Below are positions 38,001 to 45,966 of a stretch of 64,000 nucleotides of DNA, one piece after another. The DNA comes from Catellatospora paridis. GTDB lineage: Bacteria; Actinomycetota; Actinomycetes; Mycobacteriales; Micromonosporaceae. Each line of letters starts with the position of its first letter. Position 1 is the first letter of the stretch. The position numbers were made by a program, and so were the translations under genes. The notes under the pieces are model-generated. The model was given only the letters and a program-made list of their open reading frames with translations, searched no databases and had not been told where the DNA came from. Location of the stretch: the NCBI RefSeq assembly GCF_009720365.1, contig NZ_ML769313.1:668591-732590 (forward strand). The letters run 5' to 3'.

Positions 38001-38096
38001 GTCGAGTACTCCAAACGAGGGATGGGTGGCTGTCATCGCGGCGAAACATGCTGTTCACCAGCCTGTTCAGGGGTCGCCGCACCACGGCCGACCCTA

Positions 38097-38211
38097 GCCG
38101 TTCGGCAAGGAGTGAGCAAGCCGATCGGCAAGGAGTGAACCTGTCGATCGGCAAGTTTTCAGCTAGTCGTTCGGCTGGTTTCCAGCTTGTCGACCGGCTA
38201 GGCGGATGGCC
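38097..38211. repeat. Five 23-bp direct repeats in the MMPL/TetR intergenic region (operator array)
   Basis: The core GYCGWNCGGC begins at 38097, 38120, 38143, 38166 and 38189, each exactly 23 bases apart. The second core, GCCGATCGGC, is a perfect 10-bp palindrome; the others are near-palindromes. The array lies between the divergent starts of the exporter and its likely TetR repressor. A spacing close to two helical turns fits cooperative repressor binding. Confidence 0.8.
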
Positions 38212-38280
38212 GCTGATCAGCTAGATTTGCTCAGGACGGGTGACTTCCCCCGCCGTCGATGATCTGGTAAGGAGGGTGCC

Positions 38281-38862
38281 GTGAGAGCTGCGACACACGC
38301 TGACTCGCGCGGCCCGGAACGCACCCGGCAGCGCCTACTCGACGAGGCCTGCCGGCTGTTCGCCATGCACAGCTTCGCCGGCACCTCGCTGCAGATGATC
38401 GCGAACACCCTCGGGGTCACCAAGGCCGCGGTCTACCACCACTTCAAGACTCGCGACGACATCCTGACCGCGGTGATCCAGCCGGCCATCGAGGAGATGC
38501 ACGCCATCATCACGGCCGCCGAGGCGCAGCGCACCCCGTCCGCCCGGGCCGACGCGATGCTGTCCGGCCTGGTCGACCTGACCGTCAAGCACCGCGGGCT
38601 CATCGCCATGATCGGTACGGACCCCGGCGTCACCAGCGCGCTGCAGAGCCACCCGGACGTGGTGGAGCTGTTCCGCCGCCCCGGCGAGCTGATGGCGCTC
38701 GACGACTCGGCCGAAGCCGAGATCAACGCGACGCTCGCGCTGGCCGGTATCGCCACCACGGCCTCGTCGCCGGTGATGCAGCACCACGACGCCGACATGC
38801 TGCGCCGGCACCTGCTCGCCGCCGGCCGCCGCATCCTCGGCCTCCGCTCCCGCAAACCCTGA
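38281..38862 (+). CDS. TetR-family transcriptional repressor
   Basis: The start is GTG 38281 with a strong AAGGAGGG site and gives 193 residues. The N-terminal HTH reads FAGTSLQMIANTLGVTKAAVYHHFKTRDDIL. The C-terminal part is the usual helical ligand-binding domain. It probably represses itself and the divergent MMPL exporter through the 23-bp repeat array and responds to an exported compound. Confidence 0.94.
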   Translation: MRAATHADSRGPERTRQRLLDEACRLFAMHSFAGTSLQMIANTLGVTKAAVYHHFKTRDDILTAVIQPAIEEMHAIITAAEAQRTPSARADAMLSGLVDLTVKHRGLIAMIGTDPGVTSALQSHPDVVELFRRPGELMALDDSAEAEINATLALAGIATTASSPVMQHHDADMLRRHLLAAGRRILGLRSRKP

Positions 38863-38947
38863 CCCGTCCGCTCACGCTCCCGCCCCGCCCGCCCCCGCCC
38901 CGCCCGTTCCTGGCCCCGGCCCGACACGCGCCGTCGCCCACGCGCCG

Positions 38948-39036
38948 CCGCCAAGATCGCGCGACTTGCCTGGCATCTGTGCGTATCTTGAGCGTTGATA
39001 CGCACAGGTGCCAGGCAAGTCCGATGCTCTTGGCGG
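38948..39036. repeat. REP-like palindrome, family A copy 2 (two-level)
   Basis: Inner arms 38963-38987 and 38997-39021 pair over 25 bases with one mismatch and share GACTTGCCWGGCA with copy 1 at 13631. Outer arms CCGCCAAGA (38948-38956) and TCTTGGCGG (39028-39036) add a second stem. It lies between the TetR and isomerase-like genes. Confidence 0.85.
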
Positions 39037-39066
39037 TCGTGCGGTCGTGCGGTCGTGCGGTCGTGC
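39035..39066. repeat. Four perfect 8-bp tandem repeats
   Basis: GGTCGTGC occurs four times in a row directly after the family A palindrome and 37 bases before the isomerase-like gene start. Confidence 0.85.
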
Positions 39067-39102
39067 GGGCGGTGGCCGGGTGAGCGGGAAGGGGGCGCGG
39101 CG

Positions 39103-39402
39103 GTGGAATACATGGTCGACATGCGGACCACGGTGCCGACGGGCACTACCGACGAGGAGGTCGCCGACATGCGTCGGCGCGAGGCGGTGCGCGCCGCAGA
39201 GCTGGTGGCGCAGGGCAACCTGCTGCGGCTGTGGCGGCCGCCGCTGGCCCCGGGCGAGTGGCGGACCTGGGGCCTGTTCCGCGCAGACGACGCGGACCAG
39301 CTGGAGACCGTGCTCGCGTCCATGCCGCTGCGCGCCTGGCGGACCGAGGACGTCACGCCGCTGACGCCGCACCCGAACGACCCGGGCCAGCCGCCACGCT
39401 GA
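39103..39402 (+). CDS. Muconolactone isomerase-like small protein
   Basis: From GTG 39103 the product is 99 residues (VEYMVDMRTTVP...). The pattern of an N-terminal strand, RREAVRAAELVAQGNLLRLWRPP and WRTWGLFRADDADQLETVLASMPLRAW is that of the muconolactone delta-isomerase ferredoxin-like fold. No catechol pathway genes are nearby, so isomerase activity is not assured. It precedes the nitronate monooxygenase, separated by a tandem-repeat array. Confidence 0.82.
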   Translation: MEYMVDMRTTVPTGTTDEEVADMRRREAVRAAELVAQGNLLRLWRPPLAPGEWRTWGLFRADDADQLETVLASMPLRAWRTEDVTPLTPHPNDPGQPPR

Positions 39403-39407
39403 CCCGG

Positions 39408-39544
39408 CACGGCCGAGCACGCCGCTTTGGCACGGCCGAGCACGCCGCTCTGGCGCGGCCGGGCAAGCTGACCCGGCACGGCCGAGCATGGCGGCCTGGC
39501 AGGTCGAGCAAGCTGACCCGGCACGGCCGAGCACGGCGGCGTGA
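39408..39544. repeat. Six tandem ~23-bp repeats (minisatellite)
   Basis: Units start at 39408, 39431, 39454, 39477, 39500 (22 bp) and 39522. Most begin CACGGCCGAGCA. Units 1 and 2 differ at one position; units 3 and 5 share GCAAGCTGACCCGG. The array fills the space between the isomerase-like stop and the nitronate monooxygenase ribosome site. Confidence 0.85.
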
Positions 39545-39577
39545 CAGATCGTCATCCACGTGGGAGTGAGAGCACTG

Positions 39578-40609
39578 ATGAGCATCGCATTCACCCGCGC
39601 GCTGGGCGTGAGCCTGCCGCTGATCGCTGCGCCGATGGCGGGCGGCGCGGGGACACCGGCCCTGGTCATCGCGGCCGCGCGCGCCGGTGGGCTCGGGTTG
39701 CTCGCCGCCGGGTACAAGACACCGCAGGCGTTCGCGGAGGAGATCGTGACGGTCGCCGCGGCGTCCGTGCCGTTCGGCGTGAACCTGTTCGCGCCCAACC
39801 CCGTGCCGGTCGACCCGACGGCCTACCGGCGCTACGCCGAACTGCTCGCGGTCGAGGCCGAGCGGCACGGCGTTACGCTGCCCGCGGCGCCCGTCGAGGA
39901 CGACGACCACTGGCACGACAAGCTCGACGTCCTCCGCGCCGATCCGGTGCCCCTGGTCAGCTTCACCTTCGGCATCCCGGGTCGCGACGACCTGGCCGCG
40001 CTGCGTGCCACGGGTGCGCTGCTGGTGCAGACGGTCACCGGCGTGGACGAGGCGAAGGCCGCCGCGGAGGCCGGCCTCGACGCGCTCGCCGTGCAGGCCC
40101 CGGCCGCGGGCGGTCATTCGGGCACGCTGACCCCGACTCGGCCGGTGCCCGACACGACGCTGCCCGACCTCGTCGCCGCGATCCGGCATGCGGTGGACCT
40201 GCCGTTGATCGCAGCCGGGGGTGTGGCGAACCCGGCGGACGTCGCCGCTGCGGCGCGGGCGGGTGCGGCCGCCGTCGCGGTCGGGACCGTGCTGCTGCGG
40301 TGCGACGAAGCGGGCACCTCGGCGGTGCACCGGGCGGCGCTGGCCGACCCGGCCCGGTCCGGCACGGTCGTCACCCACGCGTTCACCGGCCGCCCCGCGC
40401 GGGCGCTGCGCAACGACTTCATCGACCGGTACGGCGACCTCGCCCCGTACGGCTATCCCGCCGTGCACCACCTCACAGCCGGTCTGCGCCGGGCGGCCGC
40501 CGCGGCCGGCGACGCCGAACGGGTGCACCTGTGGGCCGGCACCGGCTTCCGCCAGGCCACCGCCGAACCGGCGGCCGCGATCCTCACCCGCCTGGCGGCC
40601 TTGCTCTGA
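39578..40609 (+). CDS. Nitronate monooxygenase (2-nitropropane dioxygenase family)
   Basis: ATG 39578 follows GGGAGTGAGAG and gives 343 residues. The FMN-binding TIM barrel shows LIAAPMAGGAGTPALVIAAARAGGLGLL, the GGHSGT loop with the catalytic His region (APAAGGHSGTL), and phosphate-binding LIAAGGVANPADVAAAARAGAAAVAVGT. Class I enzymes oxidise propionate-3-nitronate and related alkyl nitronates. It probably detoxifies nitronates. The neighbouring tandem-repeat array lies in its leader. Confidence 0.93.
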   Translation: MSIAFTRALGVSLPLIAAPMAGGAGTPALVIAAARAGGLGLLAAGYKTPQAFAEEIVTVAAASVPFGVNLFAPNPVPVDPTAYRRYAELLAVEAERHGVTLPAAPVEDDDHWHDKLDVLRADPVPLVSFTFGIPGRDDLAALRATGALLVQTVTGVDEAKAAAEAGLDALAVQAPAAGGHSGTLTPTRPVPDTTLPDLVAAIRHAVDLPLIAAGGVANPADVAAAARAGAAAVAVGTVLLRCDEAGTSAVHRAALADPARSGTVVTHAFTGRPARALRNDFIDRYGDLAPYGYPAVHHLTAGLRRAAAAAGDAERVHLWAGTGFRQATAEPAAAILTRLAALL

Positions 40610-40645
40610 CCCGCCCCGCGACACGGAGGTCCGCGGACCGGACGG

Positions 40646-41899
40646 TCAGGAGACCGGGGCGAGCCGGCTCAGCAGGGTGCGGGCGGCCTCGGCGACCAGC
40701 GACCGGTCGTAGCTGATGATCACATCGAACTCGCGGTCGGCCTCGCGCTCGCACGTCGTCGGCAGCTGCCGGGCGAACAGCCCGCCAGAGAAGTAGCTGC
40801 CCAGCACGATCACGGTCCACTCCGCCGTCAGCGGATCGTCGTCGGCGAGCGGGCCGCCGCGGATGCCGGGAGCGGGCTGCGGCGCGATGCCGTGCCCGAA
40901 CACCGCGGTCAGCGCCCCCTTGCCGGCGATGGACAGGTAGCGGTGGCGGGTGTGCTCGGTGAAGTGCTGGGCGCCCTGGAACGCGCCGAGCAGCACCGTG
41001 GCCTCGGGCGCGTGTTCGCTCATGCTCTCCAGGTGCTTGCTGAGCGGGATCAGCTGCCGTTTGGTGGCTCGGGTGGCCCGGCGTCGCCGCCGGGCGACCT
41101 CGAACGGCGTGCGCGCCCCGGTGTCCGGGGCCGTGCTGTACGGCAGGTCGGTGTCCGGCCGTTCGAAATCCGAAGGCAGCGGACCCGGCCGCCCCAGCAG
41201 CCAGCCCTGGCCGAGGGTCGCGCCCATGGAGATCGCGGCCGCGAGGTGGCGCTCGGTCTCGATGCCCTCGGCGAGGATGATCGCCCCGGTGCGTTCGGAC
41301 TCCGCCAGCACCGCGTTGACCACCTGCGCGGTCTCGTGGGTCGGGCGGCCCTGCACCACGTGCCGGTCCAGCTTGATGATCTCGGGGCTGAGCAGCGCCA
41401 GCAGGGACAGACTCGCCGGGTTCACGCCGACGTCGTCCAGGGCGATGCGGGTGGACTGGCCGCGTACCCGGGCCACCGAGGTGAGCAGGGCGGCCGGGTC
41501 GTCGCTCAGCGACCGTTCGGTGATCTCCATGACGACCTGGAGCTCGCGGCTCGCCGTCTCGATGGTGTCGGTCAGCCCGGCCGGGCAGGCGCTGCCCATG
41601 GTGGACGGTTCGACGTTGACGAACAGCGGCACGTCCCACGGCAGGCCGGCGGCCATCGCGGCCCGGAACGCCGCCGCCCTGGCGACCCAGTCGAGTTCGG
41701 TGAGCCGACCCGCGCGCTGCGCCTGCGCGAACAGCTCGGCGGGATTGCGCAGCTCCGAGCCGGCTGGGCCGCGGGCCAGCGCCTCGTATCCGGCGACCCG
41801 GCCGCTGCGCAGCGAGATGACCGGTTGGAACACCGGATAGACGGCCCGCTTGGTCACCGTCCGGTCGAGCTCGGTGGACCCGTCCTGCGGTTGGTTCAC
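40646..41899 (-). CDS. EAL-domain c-di-GMP phosphodiesterase with C-terminal DICT-like domain
   Basis: This 417-residue protein starts at GTG 41899. The EAL domain (about 15-250) has the EAL motif itself in YEALARG, NVEP, EITE, the metal-binding IALDDVG, IIKLDRHVV with catalytic Lys, and EGIETERHL. The set is complete, so it should hydrolyse c-di-GMP. The C-terminal 140 residues (LIPLSKHLESMSEHAPEATVLLGAFQGAQHFTEHTRHRY...) look like a DICT domain, a sensory unit known in actinobacteria and cyanobacteria. It has no membrane segment. Confidence 0.92.
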   Translation of the reverse strand: MNQPQDGSTELDRTVTKRAVYPVFQPVISLRSGRVAGYEALARGPAGSELRNPAELFAQAQRAGRLTELDWVARAAAFRAAMAAGLPWDVPLFVNVEPSTMGSACPAGLTDTIETASRELQVVMEITERSLSDDPAALLTSVARVRGQSTRIALDDVGVNPASLSLLALLSPEIIKLDRHVVQGRPTHETAQVVNAVLAESERTGAIILAEGIETERHLAAAISMGATLGQGWLLGRPGPLPSDFERPDTDLPYSTAPDTGARTPFEVARRRRRATRATKRQLIPLSKHLESMSEHAPEATVLLGAFQGAQHFTEHTRHRYLSIAGKGALTAVFGHGIAPQPAPGIRGGPLADDDPLTAEWTVIVLGSYFSGGLFARQLPTTCEREADREFDVIISYDRSLVAEAARTLLSRLAPVS

Positions 41900-42062
41900 T
41901 GCGTCACCAGCCCCGCCAGCTACTCTGCACGTTTTGTACCGGTTGTAAGGCTAACGGCCGAACGACCTTCGACCCGGCACTTCCGCGTACTGCGGCGACT
42001 GCCTTCGTCAGTGCGCCGAGCGGCTGTTGATGCGATTTCGGGGAAATTGCTGTTATACCCGG

Positions 42063-42099
42063 CTGGTTTATGCAATTTCGTTGAAACTGCATAAACCAG
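42063..42099. repeat. AT-rich palindrome, family D
   Basis: Seventeen-base arms (42063-42079 and 42083-42099, CTGGTTTATGCA...) pair with one mismatch around a three-base loop. A smaller dyad GCGATTTC/GAAATTGC lies at 42032-42050. It lies 30 bases after the MacB-like permease stop, so it may serve as its terminator. Confidence 0.75.
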
Positions 42100-42130
42100 G
42101 ACACGAGACGGCTCGGCAAAGGCAGGCGGA

Positions 42131-43333
42131 CTACTGGGTGGCGAGGGCGGCGGTTGGGGACAGGCGGGCGGCGCGCAGCGCGGGATAGAGACCGGCGAGC
42201 ACGCCCACGACGACGGTGACGCCCAGGCCGGCGGCGAGCGCCGAGACTGGCACGGCGACCGGCCAGCCCTGCGTGGTCGCGTACGTGGCGGTGACCGCCG
42301 CGCCGAGGAGCGCCCCGGCGACGCCGCCGAGGCCGGACAGCAGCAGCGCCTCGATGAGGAACTGCACGGCCACGGCCGGCCGGGTCGCGCCGAGCGCCCG
42401 GCGCAGCCCGATCTCGCCGCGCCGCTCCAGCACCGAGATGATCATCGTGTTGGCCACGCCGACGCCGCCCACCAGCAGCGCCACCGCGCCCAGCCCGAGC
42501 AGCAGCGCGGTGAAGGCGCGGTCGGTCGCCTGCTGCGCCGCCAGCGCGTCCGACGGGCGCGACACCCGGGCCGACAGCGGGTCCGCGGGGTTGGCGGTGG
42601 CCGCCAGCACGGCCCGGACCGCGAGCACCTGATCCGGCGCGGCCTGGCAGTACACGGTGGTCGGGTGCCCGTCGTAGCCGAGCCGGGACGCCGCCACCGG
42701 CCCGCCGACCAGCGCCGCGGAGTCGAGCTCGCGGGCCAGTGGCACCGGGTCGAGGATGCCGGCGACGGTGAACCACTGCCCGCCGAGCCACACCTGGGCG
42801 CCGGCGTCGGCGACGCCGAGGCGCTCGGCGGCGGTCGCGCCCAGCACCGTCACCGGGAAGTCGGCCGTGGCCGGGTTGAGCCACGCGCCCGCGGCGACCC
42901 GGCCGCCGACCGTGTCGAGCAGGCCCAGGTCGGCGGCCAGTACGGCGATCGCACCTGACTGCTGCGCCGGGATGCGGTCGTTGCGGTACACCCGCGCCTG
43001 GCGCAGCAGCCCGACGGCGTTCGCCGAGGTGACCGGGCCGATCCGGCGGATCATCGGCACCGCCTCGGCGGGCAGTGCCGCGGGCTCGCCGGAGAACACG
43101 CCCTCGCCCGGGGACACCGTGAGCAGGTTGGTGCCGAGTTTGGCCAGGGTGCGGTCGAGGTCGGCGCGTGACGAGGCGGAGATGCCGAGCACGGCGAGCA
43201 TCGCGGCGATGCCGATGGCGACACCCAGCGCGGACAGCACCACCCGCAGTGGCCGGGTGCGCAGTCCGCTGCCGCCGAGCAGCAGCAGATCCGTGCCGCG
43301 CAGCCGGGCCGGCCGGGGTGCGATGAGAGTCAT
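42131..43333 (-). CDS. MacB-type ABC transporter permease
   Basis: This 400-residue protein starts at the ATG overlapping the ATPase stop. It has an N-terminal membrane helix (GVAIGIAAMLAVLGISASS), a MacB-type extracytoplasmic domain (about 50-270) and three C-terminal helices of FtsX type (ALLLGLGAVALLVGGVGVANTMIISVLERRGEIGLRRALGATR). It forms, with the adaptor and ATPase of this operon, a tripartite-like export system across the cytoplasmic membrane. Confidence 0.94.
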   Translation of the reverse strand: MTLIAPRPARLRGTDLLLLGGSGLRTRPLRVVLSALGVAIGIAAMLAVLGISASSRADLDRTLAKLGTNLLTVSPGEGVFSGEPAALPAEAVPMIRRIGPVTSANAVGLLRQARVYRNDRIPAQQSGAIAVLAADLGLLDTVGGRVAAGAWLNPATADFPVTVLGATAAERLGVADAGAQVWLGGQWFTVAGILDPVPLARELDSAALVGGPVAASRLGYDGHPTTVYCQAAPDQVLAVRAVLAATANPADPLSARVSRPSDALAAQQATDRAFTALLLGLGAVALLVGGVGVANTMIISVLERRGEIGLRRALGATRPAVAVQFLIEALLLSGLGGVAGALLGAAVTATYATTQGWPVAVPVSALAAGLGVTVVVGVLAGLYPALRAARLSPTAALATQ

Positions 43334-44022
43334 GAGGCGTACGCCTTCCGGTCGGCGGTGTCACGGGTGATCCGGCCGTCGCGCATCTCCACCCGGCGCG
43401 GCAGGCTCTGCGCGATGCCCTGGTCGTGAGTGATGACCACGACCGTGGTGCCCGCGGCGTGCGACTGCCGCAGCAGGTCGAGCACCGCCGCCGCGGACAC
43501 CGAGTCGAGGTTGCCCGTCGGCTCGTCGGCCAGGATCACCTCCGGCTGCTTGACCAGGGCACGGGCGATGGCGACGCGCTGGCGTTCGCCGCCGGACAGC
43601 TCGTGCGGGCGGTGCGTGAGCCGCTCGGCGAGGCCCACCTGCCGCAGCGTCTGCGCCGCGCGGGCGCGCCGGGCGGCGCGGGGGACTCCGGTGTAGAGCA
43701 GGCCGTCCGCGACGGCGTCCAGCGCGCGTACGCCCGGGGCCAGGTGGAACTGCTGGAACACGAACCCGATGGCGCGGGCGCGCAGCGCCGACAGTGACCG
43801 GTCGCGCAGCGCGCCGGTGTCGAACCCGGCCACCCGAACGGTGCCCGCGGTCGGCCGGTCGAGCAGGCCGACCAGGTGCAGCAGGGTGGACTTGCCCGAA
43901 CCGGACGGGCCGACGACCGCGACCAGCTCGCCGCGGTCCACGGTCAGGTCGACCCCGTCGATGGCGGTGACCCCGCCGGGATAGGTCCTGGTCACCCCGT
44001 CGAGCTGGAGGACGGCGGTCAT
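43330..44022 (-). CDS. MacB/LolD-type ABC ATPase
   Basis: The 230-residue ATPase has Walker [11 protein letters not shown], signature [15 protein letters not shown], Walker [13 protein letters not shown] and H-loop VVITHD. It overlaps both neighbours by four bases. It powers the permease at 42131. Confidence 0.95.
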   Translation of the reverse strand: MTAVLQLDGVTRTYPGGVTAIDGVDLTVDRGELVAVVGPSGSGKSTLLHLVGLLDRPTAGTVRVAGFDTGALRDRSLSALRARAIGFVFQQFHLAPGVRALDAVADGLLYTGVPRAARRARAAQTLRQVGLAERLTHRPHELSGGERQRVAIARALVKQPEVILADEPTGNLDSVSAAAVLDLLRQSHAAGTTVVVITHDQGIAQSLPRRVEMRDGRITRDTADRKAYAS

Positions 44023-45203
44023 CGCGGCACCACGATCTGAACGCCCTCGGCCAGCTCGCCCGCGACGACCTCGACCCGCCCGCCGGCGAACAGGCCGGTC
44101 CGCACGGCGACGTAGCGCGTCGTGCCGCCCTGCGCGACCTGCACCCCGTAGCCGCCCTCCGCGAGCGCGACCAGCGCGGTCACCGGCACCGTGAGCACAC
44201 CGTCGCGCCGCTGCGCGGTGAACCGCACGGTCACCCGGCCCGCCGCGCCGTCCACCGCGGACTGGTCGGCGACCAGCACGTACACCTCGATCGCCGGTTC
44301 GCCGCCGTCGGACTCGGCGGGCAGGCCCACCCGGTCGACCGTGCCGGGGACCTCCGCCCCGGCGGCCAGGCGCACGGTCACCTCGGTGCCGGGCACGGCG
44401 AGCTGCCGCCGCTGCTCCGTCAGCCGCAGGGTGACCGAGCGGGTCGCGCCGGTGTGGCTGAGCACCTCGCCGTCGGCCGGGTCGCCCACCCGCAGCGCGT
44501 GCGCGGCGATCCGCACCGGCCCCGGCGCGTACACCACCCGCTGCGGTTCCACCGTGCCGGTGTCGGCCAGACCCAGCGACCGCTGCCAGCGCTTCACCGC
44601 CGCCGCGGTCGCCGGGGTGAACGCCGTGTCGACGGTGAGGTCACCCATCCGCAGCGCCCGCAGGTTCGCCTCGAGCTGCCGCACGTCACCGCCGCGGCAA
44701 CCCGTGATCAGCTTCCGGTACGCGGGCAGCGCCCCGTACAGCAGCACCACCGGCTGGTCGTCGACGCGCAGCAGCGGCCGGCCGCGGACCACCGTCGACC
44801 CGACCGGCGCCAGCCAGGTGACCAGGCCCAGCCCACCGCCGCCCGCACCGTCGGCCGGTGCGTCGCCGTCAGCCGCCGGGCGTACGTAACGCAGCGGCAC
44901 CGCCTCGCCGAAGCCGAACTCGCCCTCGACGTCGGTGAAGTCGACCAGGTCACCGCGGGTCACCGCGACCGTCTGCGGCGGCGACGCGATTCCGGCCGGG
45001 GCCGGCTCGCCGTCGCACCCGGTCACCATCCCGACCGCCCCGGCGGCCACCGACCCGAGCACGGCCCGCCTGCCGACCCGAACCCGCCCCAGCCCGCGCG
45101 TGCCGCGCCCGCCGCGACCGAGACCGGCGAGTTCGAGACCACTGTGGTCGAGGCCGGTGCGGTCGCGGCCGGCCGGGTCGGCGCCACGGTTGGAGCCGGT
45201 CAC
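44019..45203 (-). CDS. Membrane-fusion-like adaptor with peptidoglycan-binding domain
   Basis: I start this at GTG 45203, which overlaps the upstream stop as GTGA, giving 394 residues. A Tat-like signal (GRRAVLGSVAAGAVG) ends in lipobox VTGC. The protein has an HlyD-type barrel/lipoyl-like region, a PG_binding_1 motif (VRQLEANLRALRMGDLTVD ... AAVKRWQRSLGLADTG) and C-terminal beta domains ending in VRTGLFAGGRVEVVAGELAEG. This adaptor type accompanies MacB-like ABC pairs in Gram-positive actinobacteria and probably links the exporter to the cell wall. Confidence 0.9.
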   Translation of the reverse strand: MTGSNRGADPAGRDRTGLDHSGLELAGLGRGGRGTRGLGRVRVGRRAVLGSVAAGAVGMVTGCDGEPAPAGIASPPQTVAVTRGDLVDFTDVEGEFGFGEAVPLRYVRPAADGDAPADGAGGGGLGLVTWLAPVGSTVVRGRPLLRVDDQPVVLLYGALPAYRKLITGCRGGDVRQLEANLRALRMGDLTVDTAFTPATAAAVKRWQRSLGLADTGTVEPQRVVYAPGPVRIAAHALRVGDPADGEVLSHTGATRSVTLRLTEQRRQLAVPGTEVTVRLAAGAEVPGTVDRVGLPAESDGGEPAIEVYVLVADQSAVDGAAGRVTVRFTAQRRDGVLTVPVTALVALAEGGYGVQVAQGGTTRYVAVRTGLFAGGRVEVVAGELAEGVQIVVPR

Positions 45204-45751
45204 GGCTTGGGCGCCGCGGTCGGGGCGGGCGGCAGCAGGTTGCGGCACTTCTCCAGCGCCGCCATGGCGGCCTTGTCGTCCTGCCGCAGCCAGTGGTTCA
45301 GCTGCCCCGTCACCGGGTCGGGATCGGGCACGTCGGCGACGCCGTTGTCACGCATGCACTGGGCGTACGCCCGCAGCTTCGTCACGTCGTCGGGCGTGCG
45401 GGGACTGGGCTCGGCCGCCGGCGGCAGGAACTTCGTGCAGCCGTCCAGCGCGGTCTGGAACGAGTCCTTGAGGCCCATGCCCAGGTCGTCCATGGCGTGC
45501 AGCAGCGCGCTGCGGCCCGACTTGTCGCCGGGCACCGGGTCGGGCATGTCCACCACGCCCGCGGCGCGCATGCACGCGACGAAGTCCAGCTCGCGCTGCA
45601 CGGGATCGTCCGACGGCCCGCTGGGCGCGGCGGTGGGGGCGCTCGCGCCGGGCGTGCCCGCCGTCGCGACACCCGGCGAGGCGTCGCCGCCCGAACAGCC
45701 GCTCGCCAGCATCGCCAGCATCAGCACCGCGCTCCACCTGCGTGTACGCAT
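45200..45751 (-). CDS. Lipoprotein with repeated Cys motif
   Basis: This 183-residue protein has a lipoprotein signal (lipobox ASGC). It has two similar segments, FVACMRAAGVVDMPDPVPG and YAQCMRDNGVADVPDPDPV, each followed by a helix ending in a Cys (ALDGCTKF, ALEKCRNL). The duplication and paired Cys suggest two disulfide-linked units. It is the first gene of the adaptor/ABC operon and lies divergent from the sigma factor, so it may act as the extracytoplasmic sensor or cargo-binding part. The function is unknown. Confidence 0.88.
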   Translation of the reverse strand: MRTRRWSAVLMLAMLASGCSGGDASPGVATAGTPGASAPTAAPSGPSDDPVQRELDFVACMRAAGVVDMPDPVPGDKSGRSALLHAMDDLGMGLKDSFQTALDGCTKFLPPAAEPSPRTPDDVTKLRAYAQCMRDNGVADVPDPDPVTGQLNHWLRQDDKAAMAALEKCRNLLPPAPTAAPKP

Positions 45752-45795
45752 CGTCTATGGTCCTCTCCGAAAGCGCGGTGGGTTCCGCGCCGGGC

Positions 45796-45830
45796 AAGAC
45801 ACGTAGCGCTCGCCCCAGCGGGTTGCCCGG
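45796..45830 (-). promoter_or_regulatory. ECF-type promoter of the lipoprotein/adaptor/ABC operon
   Basis: On the minus strand, CCGGGCAACC (45821-45830), 17 bases and CGTGTCTT (45796-45803) form a -35/-10 pair. The operon start codon lies about 45 bases downstream. The identical boxes and spacing drive the divergent sigma gene. Confidence 0.75.
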
Positions 45831-45868
45831 TGCCGGAGCGCAGCGGCTGTGGCGGTGGTCATAGCGCG

Positions 45869-45903
45869 CCGGGCAACCTGGCGGGGTCCGGGCTCCGTGT
45901 CTT
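45869..45903 (+). promoter_or_regulatory. ECF-type promoter of the sigma-factor operon
   Basis: CCGGGCAACC (45869-45878), exactly 17 bases and CGTGTCTT (45896-45903). It lies 63 bases upstream of the chosen GTG start and matches the divergent promoter box for box, which suggests autoregulation. Confidence 0.75.
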
Positions 45904-45966
45904 ACCCGCGCACCGCCCATGGGGGCGGTCAGGGACGGCGCGACGCGGAACGTGAGGTGGCACGCG

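Noticed and set aside
38097-38211. CRISPR-like regular spacing
   Set aside because: The whole 23-base unit repeats without unique spacers, and no cas genes are nearby; an operator array fits better.
39408-39544. CRISPR array or origin iterons
   Set aside because: Tandem units without spacers, located in a gene leader; no replication gene and no AT-rich unwinding region nearby.
41900-42130. Coding sequence between the EAL and MacB-like genes
   Set aside because: The open frame there is the shadow of the permease frame and crosses the hairpin; no ribosome site or domain.
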